Source: Bacillota bacterium (GTDB lineage: Bacteria > Bacillota_E > Symbiobacteriia > Symbiobacteriales > Symbiobacteriaceae). Taken from it: a stretch of DNA of 15,793 nt. Location: contig QGVE01000053.1 of the NCBI GenBank assembly GCA_003242675.1, positions 1 through 15,793 of the forward strand, read 5' to 3'. The position numbers and the translations under genes were made by a program. Positions 11,697 to 15,793 of this stretch are shown here, piece after piece; within the stretch, counting starts at the first letter, position 1, and each line of letters begins with the position of its first letter. The notes below the pieces were generated by a model. That model did not search any database. It was not told the DNA's origin and worked only from the letters and a program-made list of their open reading frames with translations.

Positions 11697-13580
11697 GTGG
11701 ACGCGCGCACGCGCTGGCGCATCTTCCTGGTGGTCGGCGTGGCGGCGCCGGCGGTGATGGGCGCGGGCGGCCTGCTCCTCGCCCGGCTGGCGACGGGGCA
11801 GTTTCCCGACCTCCTGCGGCTGCCCTCCGGGCAGGCCGTCCTGGCCGGTCTGGCGGCGGGCGGGGCCTCCCTGGCCCTGGTCGGGCTGCTCTCCAAGCTG
11901 AGCGACCGGCTGGAGGAAGCGCTGCGGCGCACGGGCATGCGGGCGGGCGAGGAGGTCCTGCGGACCGTTGGCTACCCGCTGATGGTGGTGATGGTGACCA
12001 CGTCGGCCATCGGCGAGGAGCTCCTGTTCCGCGGCGGCCTGCAGTCCCTGCTGGGCCTCGTGCCCGCCGCCCTCCTGTTCGGGTTCAGCCACGGCGGCTG
12101 GATGCGGGAGCACCGGGCATACGCCGCGGTCGCGGCCCTCTCCGGGGCCATCTTCGGCGGCGTGTACGCCCTGACCGGCGACCTGTGGGCCCCGGCGATC
12201 GGCCACAGCGTCCACAACGTCCTCTCCACCCTCCTGCTGGGCCGCCACGTGGAGGTCGAGTGGCGCGGCCCGGTGCCGGTGGTCCGGCTGGTCCCGGACG
12301 AGCCCGAGGAGACGCAAAGGGAGGAGGTGCCGCGCATGTCCTTCCCCAGCCCGTATCCGCCCCGGCCCACGGCCCGGGACCTGGGCCTCGTGACCGGCCA
12401 CCTGCCGCCGGGGCCGCAGAACGACATCTGCGACGTTCCGGGGGTGCGGGTCGGCCACGCGACCCGGGTGGAAGGCGAGGGGCCGCTGGTGCCCGGCAAG
12501 GGGCCGATCCGCACCGGTGTGACGGCGATCCTGCCCCACGGCGGCAACCTGTTCCAGCAGAAGGTGCCCGCGGGGGTCTTCGTGCTCAACGGCTTCGGCA
12601 AGGCGACCGGCCTCGCCCAGGTGGCCGAGCTGGGCACCCTCGAGACGCCGATCCTGCTCACCAACACCCTCTCCGCCTTCCGCGCGGCGGATGCGCTGGT
12701 GAGCTACATGATCGAGCGGAACCCGGAGATCGGCGTGACCACGGGCACGGTGAACCCCGTGGTCGGCGAGTGCAACGACGGCTACCTGAACGACATCCAG
12801 GGGCGGCACGTGTCGGAGGAGATGGTGCGGGCGGCCCTGGAGGGCGCGTCCACGGGCCCGGTCGCGCAAGGGGCGGTGGGCGCGGGGACCGGCATGGTCT
12901 GCTTCGGCTTCAAGGGCGGCATCGGGTCATCGTCCCGCCGGGTGGACCGGTACATGCTGGGCGCGCTGGTGGTCGCGAACTTCGGGCGCCGGGAGGACCT
13001 GCTGATCCACGGGGTGCCCGTGGGGCGGCGGCTCAAGCACTACCCGGACGAGCCGGAGGCGGCGGACGCCTCGCCGGCGGCCGGGCCGGCGCCCGGGCCC
13101 GAGCCTGCGCCCGGTGAGGAGCCTGCGCCTGCGGCGGAGCCTGCGCCTGCGCCCGATGCGGCGCCGGACCCGGATGCTGCGGCGCCCGGCGAGCCCGAGC
13201 AGGGGTCGGTGGTGGTCGTGCTCGCAACCGACGCGCCGCTGGACGCCCGGCAGCTCACGCGCCTGGCCCGGCGCGGCGCCCTGGGCCTGGCCCGGGTGGG
13301 GGGCAGCGCCGCCAACGGCAGCGGCGACTTCGTCCTCGCGTTCTCGACCGCCAACCGCGTGGCGCACGGGGCCGGCGACCCGCTCAGGGCGGTGACCCTG
13401 CTCCGGGACGACAGCCCGATCATGGATGACCTGTTCCGCGCGGCCGTGGAGGCGGTCGAGGAGGCCGTGCTCAACGCCCTGTTCACGGCCCGGACGGTGA
13501 CGGGCCGCGACGGCCACGTGGCCCACGCGCTGCCCGTAGAGCAGGTCCTGGCGTGGGTAAAGCAAAAACATCCCTTATGA
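11697..13580 (+). CDS. CPBP membrane protease fused to P1 (DmpA-type) peptidase
   Basis: One 627-codon frame with two enzyme modules. Residues 1-~185 are a CPBP/Rce1-type intramembrane protease with several spans and complete motifs: Glu107-Glu108-x3-Arg112 (GEELLFRG), Phe128-x3-His132 (FGFSH), and His170-x3-Asn174 (GHSVHN). A charged linker (~186-213) leads to a P1/DmpA-type aminopeptidase (~225-624), a self-cleaving N-terminal nucleophile hydrolase. Its signatures are DVPGVRVGHAT, NDGYLNDI, VVANFGRR (Asn428), GSVVVVLATDAPL (Gly503/Ser504, predicted cleavage and nucleophile) and NGSGDFVLAFSTAN (Ser542, Asp544). GTG 11697 has GGGGGTGG six bases upstream. A strong internal ribosome site at the junction suggests that the peptidase may also be made alone. 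I know of no such fusion; a lost stop codon or sequencing error is the alternative. Confidence 0.85.
   Translation: MDARTRWRIFLVVGVAAPAVMGAGGLLLARLATGQFPDLLRLPSGQAVLAGLAAGGASLALVGLLSKLSDRLEEALRRTGMRAGEEVLRTVGYPLMVVMVTTSAIGEELLFRGGLQSLLGLVPAALLFGFSHGGWMREHRAYAAVAALSGAIFGGVYALTGDLWAPAIGHSVHNVLSTLLLGRHVEVEWRGPVPVVRLVPDEPEETQREEVPRMSFPSPYPPRPTARDLGLVTGHLPPGPQNDICDVPGVRVGHATRVEGEGPLVPGKGPIRTGVTAILPHGGNLFQQKVPAGVFVLNGFGKATGLAQVAELGTLETPILLTNTLSAFRAADALVSYMIERNPEIGVTTGTVNPVVGECNDGYLNDIQGRHVSEEMVRAALEGASTGPVAQGAVGAGTGMVCFGFKGGIGSSSRRVDRYMLGALVVANFGRREDLLIHGVPVGRRLKHYPDEPEAADASPAAGPAPGPEPAPGEEPAPAAEPAPAPDAAPDPDAAAPGEPEQGSVVVVLATDAPLDARQLTRLARRGALGLARVGGSAANGSGDFVLAFSTANRVAHGAGDPLRAVTLLRDDSPIMDDLFRAAVEAVEEAVLNALFTARTVTGRDGHVAHALPVEQVLAWVKQKHPL
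12319..12338 (+). promoter_or_regulatory. Strong internal ribosome binding site and ATG
   Basis: GGGAGGAGGT (12319-12328) sits about 8 bases before an in-frame ATG (12336-12338), exactly at the boundary between the CPBP module and the P1 peptidase. The quality equals the best ribosome sites in the window, so it looks like a true gene start retained inside a longer frame. Confidence 0.75.
12336..13580 (+). CDS. Alternative product: stand-alone P1/DmpA-type aminopeptidase
   Basis: Translation from the internal ATG would give a 414-residue soluble peptidase, close to the size of family members once the ~45-residue insert is discounted. DmpA-type enzymes hydrolyse small peptides and amides, some of them D- or beta-amino acyl peptides, after splitting into two chains. 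The first conserved block (DICDVPGVRVGHAT) begins about 30 residues in, as in free-standing enzymes. Cleavage before Ser291 (Ser504 of the long form) would give chains of about 290 and 124 residues. With no signal peptide, it would be cytoplasmic when made alone but membrane-tethered in the long form. Which form dominates cannot be told from sequence. Confidence 0.6.
   Translation: MSFPSPYPPRPTARDLGLVTGHLPPGPQNDICDVPGVRVGHATRVEGEGPLVPGKGPIRTGVTAILPHGGNLFQQKVPAGVFVLNGFGKATGLAQVAELGTLETPILLTNTLSAFRAADALVSYMIERNPEIGVTTGTVNPVVGECNDGYLNDIQGRHVSEEMVRAALEGASTGPVAQGAVGAGTGMVCFGFKGGIGSSSRRVDRYMLGALVVANFGRREDLLIHGVPVGRRLKHYPDEPEAADASPAAGPAPGPEPAPGEEPAPAAEPAPAPDAAPDPDAAAPGEPEQGSVVVVLATDAPLDARQLTRLARRGALGLARVGGSAANGSGDFVLAFSTANRVAHGAGDPLRAVTLLRDDSPIMDDLFRAAVEAVEEAVLNALFTARTVTGRDGHVAHALPVEQVLAWVKQKHPL
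13101..13154 (+). repeat. 18-bp tandem repeat coding EPAPxx
   Basis: Three 18-bp units begin at 13101, 13119 and 13137, each with GAGCCTGCGCC. They encode EPAPGE, EPAPAA and EPAPAP. They form the core of a Pro/Ala/Glu/Asp-rich insert of about 45 residues (13060-13205), which ends just before the predicted autocleavage serine of the P1 peptidase. Confidence 0.9.
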
Positions 13581-13747
13581 TGTGAACCTTTTTAGCAGGG
13601 TGTACGTATAAGTGGGTGAAAAGCGGGTCGTAGTCGGGTCAAGCAATGGAAGATTCAGGAAATCAAGTACGAAGGGCAGTCTTTTATCTGAGGGCGAAAA
13701 CGCGCAGACGGTGCCGCGGCCCTAGCCTTGAAAGAAGGGGATGAGGG

Positions 13748-14731
13748 ATGGTCGACGCGTTAACGCGCCTGCTGGAGGAGGGCAGGTATGCCCGGTGCCT
13801 CTTCTTTGCGGAGCAGATCCTGGGGGAGGGCGGCCTGCCGCCCTCGGAGCAGGCCGGCATCCACCTGATCATGAGCCGCTGCCGGCTGCTTCTCCAGGAC
13901 GCGCCCGGTGCGGTGCTCTCCGGCCTCACCGCCGTGAAGCTGGCCGAGCAGGAGCAGGAGTACGACCTGCTGGGCCGGGCGCTGCTGGCGCTGGGGGCCG
14001 CGTATGCCGCGCTCCACCAGCACGAGAAGGCGCTGGAGTGCTTCCAGCGGTATTTCGCGTATCGTGTCTACTACCGCGCAGCCGCCCGGCTGGAGGGAGC
14101 GGCGTGGAAGTCGCTGGGGATCACCTACCAGCGGCTCCTGCAGCCGGAGCGGGCCGTGCACGCCCTCGAGGCGGCGCGGACCTGGTTCGCCGCCCACCAG
14201 ATGGAGCGCGGCGCCTTCACGTGCACCCACGACCTGATCAACGTATACCTTTATCTGGCGCGGGAGGACCGCAGCCAGCTCAGGCCGGCTCGGCGGCTGC
14301 TCGTCGAGCAGCGGGCGATCGCCGCCCGGCATCCGCACGATCCGTTCTACGCCGGGACGTACCTGCTCGACCTCGCAGCCTGGCTGGTCAGCGGCGGCAA
14401 CCCCTGCCTCGGGGCGGTGGCGGCCGCACGGGCCCTGAACGTCTACGGCGACGACCCGGCCCACGCCTGCCACTGCTACCTGACGCTCGCCCGGTGCGCG
14501 CTCGAGCGGGGCGACGCGTCCCAGGCCCTCCGCTTCGTGCTTGCGGCCATGAGCGAGGCCGTCACGGCCGGCCAGCCCGAGCTGGAACAGCTGGCAGCCC
14601 GGGCCCTGGACGACCTGGTGGAGCGGGAGGGCCTGCAGATCCTGCGCCACCTCGACGCCGCCTACGAGGCGGCGGCCCGGTTCCCCGATGAGATGCCGCC
14701 GGTTCCGCCGATCCGGCGGGACCTGCAGTAG
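13748..14731 (+). CDS. TPR-like repeat protein, 327 aa
   Basis: An all-helical protein with degenerate tetratricopeptide repeats, probably a protein-protein interaction scaffold in the cytoplasm. Helical pairs with Ala/Gly/Leu at TPR positions are clearest at GRALLALGAAYAALHQHEKALECFQRYF (about 77-104) and AWKSLGITYQRLLQPERAVHALEAARTWF (about 118-146). A Tyr- and Cys-containing second half follows. There is no HTH, signal peptide or membrane span. Its first 46 residues align without gaps to the protein encoded at 14824, with 15 identities including the LxRL, GxY, Cys17, GGLxP and RCR positions, so the two are paralogs. AGAAGGGG (13733-13740) lies 7 bases before ATG 13748. Regulators with TPRs exist in Firmicutes, but I see no evidence for that role here. 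Confidence 0.8.
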   Translation: MVDALTRLLEEGRYARCLFFAEQILGEGGLPPSEQAGIHLIMSRCRLLLQDAPGAVLSGLTAVKLAEQEQEYDLLGRALLALGAAYAALHQHEKALECFQRYFAYRVYYRAAARLEGAAWKSLGITYQRLLQPERAVHALEAARTWFAAHQMERGAFTCTHDLINVYLYLAREDRSQLRPARRLLVEQRAIAARHPHDPFYAGTYLLDLAAWLVSGGNPCLGAVAAARALNVYGDDPAHACHCYLTLARCALERGDASQALRFVLAAMSEAVTAGQPELEQLAARALDDLVEREGLQILRHLDAAYEAAARFPDEMPPVPPIRRDLQ

Positions 14732-14743
14732 CACCCGTCCGCC

Positions 14744-14770
14744 AGCCCCGCGGCCGGGGCTGTTTCCTTT
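14744..14770 (+). terminator. Terminator between the TPR-like paralogs
   Basis: AGCCCCG (14744-14750) pairs with CGGGGCT (14755-14761) around CGGC and is followed by GTTTCCTTT. It lies 13 bases after the first TPR-like gene, so the second paralog is probably transcribed separately. No clear promoter is visible in 14771-14815; TTGCGC/TATCGG with 16-base spacing is weak. Confidence 0.75.
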
Positions 14771-14823
14771 GCGCACCGCACAGGGAAGACTATCGGCGAC
14801 TCCGGAAGAGAGGCGGTGAGCGG

Positions 14824-15372
14824 ATGACGAGGAGCCTGGAACGCCTCTTCCGCACAGGGGACTACCGGGGCTGTGAGGTCTGCGGGCGCCGGCTGCTCCG
14901 GGCCGGGGGTCTCGCGCCGGCCCAGCGCCTGCGCGTCCTGGTGCTCGTGGAGCGCTGTCGGCGGGCCGCCGGACGGGTCGGGCGGATCTCCAGCGCCCGG
15001 CTGCGGCTGATCAGCGCCGCGATGCTCCGCGGCGCCGGCCGCCACCAGCAGGCGGCCCAGGAGGCCTTTCGCGCGCTCCTGGAAACGGAAACCCTGAGCC
15101 CCCTGGCCGTGCGGGCCCAGCTCTTTCTCAGCGACCTGGCCGCCGCGACCGGGCGGCTGGTGGAGGCCCTCGCGTTCGCCCTGGCGGCGCGGACCGCGGC
15201 CGCGGCCGGGGGGATGGGCGGGATGGAACGCAGGGCCTCCGACCTCCTGGCGGCGCACCTGCGGGCCGGCGGGTGGACGGCCTTTGCCGAGCTGGCCGGC
15301 GCCCTGGCCGCCCAGGGGGTCGACGTCTACGAGTACCTGGACCTGGACGAGCTCATCTCCGTCCGCAGCTGA
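14824..15372 (+). CDS. Short TPR-like paralog, 182 aa
   Basis: All-helical protein that shares the N-terminal module of the upstream TPR-like protein (LxRLxxxGxY, Cys17, GGLxP at 28-32, Arg44-Cys-Arg46). Further helical pairs follow, e.g. AAMLRGAGRHQQAAQEAFRALLE (about 66-88) and LFLSDLAAATGRLVEALAFALAAR (about 100-123). It is about half the length of its paralog and ends in an acidic stretch (DVYEYLDLDELI). Composition is extremely Arg/Ala-rich. GAGAGG (14808-14813) lies 10 bases upstream of ATG 14824. Function unknown; the tandem arrangement suggests duplication followed by shortening and divergence. Confidence 0.75.
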   Translation: MTRSLERLFRTGDYRGCEVCGRRLLRAGGLAPAQRLRVLVLVERCRRAAGRVGRISSARLRLISAAMLRGAGRHQQAAQEAFRALLETETLSPLAVRAQLFLSDLAAATGRLVEALAFALAARTAAAAGGMGGMERRASDLLAAHLRAGGWTAFAELAGALAAQGVDVYEYLDLDELISVRS

Positions 15373-15454
15373 GGAACCGCCCGCCGGGATGAAGGGGATC
15401 GGCTGCGCCCTGCAGAAACCTACCGGCAGTTCGTGCTCGGCAGGAGGGGTGGCC

Positions 15455-15682
15455 ATGCGGTCCCGCCTCTTTTCCCCGGGCCGGCGGCTGGTGGCCGAGG
15501 TCGTCTCCGTGTATCGTGACCGCGCCGTCCTCGCCTTCGGGGGCGGCGTGCGGCTTGAGGTCGCGGCGCGGGTGCCGCTCCGGGAGGGCGAGCGGGTCGC
15601 CCTCCGGGTGGAGCGCGCGGCGGACGGCACCGTCGTGCTCCGGCTGGCGGGGGACGAGCCCGGGCTCGATCGACGGGTATAG
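15455..15682 (+). CDS. Small beta-rich protein, 75 aa
   Basis: A short protein of alternating hydrophobic and charged residues (RLVAEVVSVYRDRAVLAFGG, VRLEVAARVPLREGERVALRVER, GTVVLRLAG), which predicts a five-strand small barrel. The pattern (a value-carrying strand, a Gly turn, then LREGERVxLRVE...VLRL) resembles the N-terminal region of FliK-like hook-length proteins, but that is a resemblance of pattern only. AGGAGGGG (15442-15449) lies just before ATG 15455, which is better spaced than GTG 15449. It precedes another plus-strand start by 27 bases and may be the first gene of an operon continuing beyond the window. Confidence 0.7.
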   Translation: MRSRLFSPGRRLVAEVVSVYRDRAVLAFGGGVRLEVAARVPLREGERVALRVERAADGTVVLRLAGDEPGLDRRV

Positions 15683-15709
15683 GGCGTGCGGCGAAAGGGG
15701 GCCTTCGGT

Positions 15710-15793
15710 GTGATCCTGGGCACCGGCGGCGCCATCGTGGCGGTGGAGCGGCTCGCCCGGGCCGTCGACCGCCACGGCGAGCGGTTCTTGAGG
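15710..15793 (+). CDS. Start of an unidentified gene (partial)
   Basis: From GTG 15710, 28 codons run open to the end of the window. The visible part begins with a Gly/Ala-rich hydrophobic stretch ([18 protein letters not shown]) followed by a basic, amphipathic segment. AAAGGGGG (15694-15701) lies 8 bases upstream. Too little is present to name a family. The gene is close to the small beta-rich gene and on the same strand. Confidence 0.5.
   Translation, partial: MILGTGGAIVAVERLARAVDRHGERFLR

Noticed and set aside
13568..13592. Terminator after the CPBP-peptidase gene (ACATC/GATGT followed by TTTTT)
   Set aside because: The stem is only 5 bp and AT-rich, too weak to support a terminator call despite the T run.
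13612..13725. A 37-codon GTG-started frame in the AT-rich gap
   Set aside because: No ribosome binding site, no hydrophobic or domain pattern, and composition unlike the neighbouring coding DNA.
15370..15454. c-di-GMP or other riboswitch before the small beta-rich gene
   Set aside because: The leader lacks the conserved core of the c-di-GMP-I and TPP classes and of the other classes I could compare by eye.
1..15793. CRISPR arrays, tRNA/rRNA genes, insertion sequences, phage or toxin-antitoxin modules
   Set aside because: No spaced direct repeats, cloverleaf-like sequences, transposase motifs or short paired toxin-antitoxin genes were found on reading both strands.

Overview
The window is GC-rich and packed with genes. 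It combines a TPP-riboswitch-controlled ThiT transporter, Gram-positive-style strong Shine-Dalgarno sequences (GGAGG type), a PrsA-like foldase and YchF. This mix points to a high-GC member of the Firmicutes, most like Symbiobacterium and its relatives; that placement is inference from gene content and composition, not a database match. I see no tRNA, rRNA, CRISPR array, insertion sequence or phage gene.

Layout, left to right. (1) 1-2450, plus strand: a TPP riboswitch with terminator/antiterminator precedes thiT. Then come a 41-residue membrane miniprotein, an unrecognised 144-residue protein and an M29-like metallopeptidase, the last two separated by one base. (2) 2419-3820, minus strand: a Pro/Gly/Ala-rich hypothetical protein and a fumarylacetoacetate hydrolase-family enzyme. 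(3) 4010-4540, plus: a cytoplasmic YceI-family protein, divergent from the hydrolase. (4) 4636-7709, minus: a membrane-anchored zinc-ribbon protein with a large outer domain, and the ATPase YchF behind a near-consensus promoter. (5) 7844-10614, plus: a Crp/Fnr-type regulator with its own terminator, then a CRP-like palindrome, then a tightly packed cupin / 12-TM membrane protein / MIP18-family (DUF59) unit. (6) 10675-13580, plus: a PrsA-like peptidyl-prolyl isomerase with a good promoter. Next is one 627-codon reading frame that joins a CPBP membrane protease to a P1 (DmpA-type) self-processing aminopeptidase. (7) 13581-15793, plus: an AT-richer gap, two diverged tandem TPR-like paralogs, a small beta-rich protein and the first 28 codons of a gene that runs off the end.

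How the genes may work together. The clearest candidate for a little-described system is region 5. The regulator has the CRP recognition-helix residues but lacks the cAMP-contacting Arg-Ser, and a CGTGA-N6-TCACA site lies just upstream of the next operon. That operon encodes a His-poor cupin, a 12-TM protein resembling NnrS or heme-copper oxidase subunit I, and a MIP18-family protein, which suggests a redox- or NO-linked function. The second notable object is the CPBP-DmpA frame. It keeps both catalytic sets, carries a strong internal Shine-Dalgarno and ATG at the junction, and has an EPAPxx repeat insert directly before the predicted self-cleavage serine.
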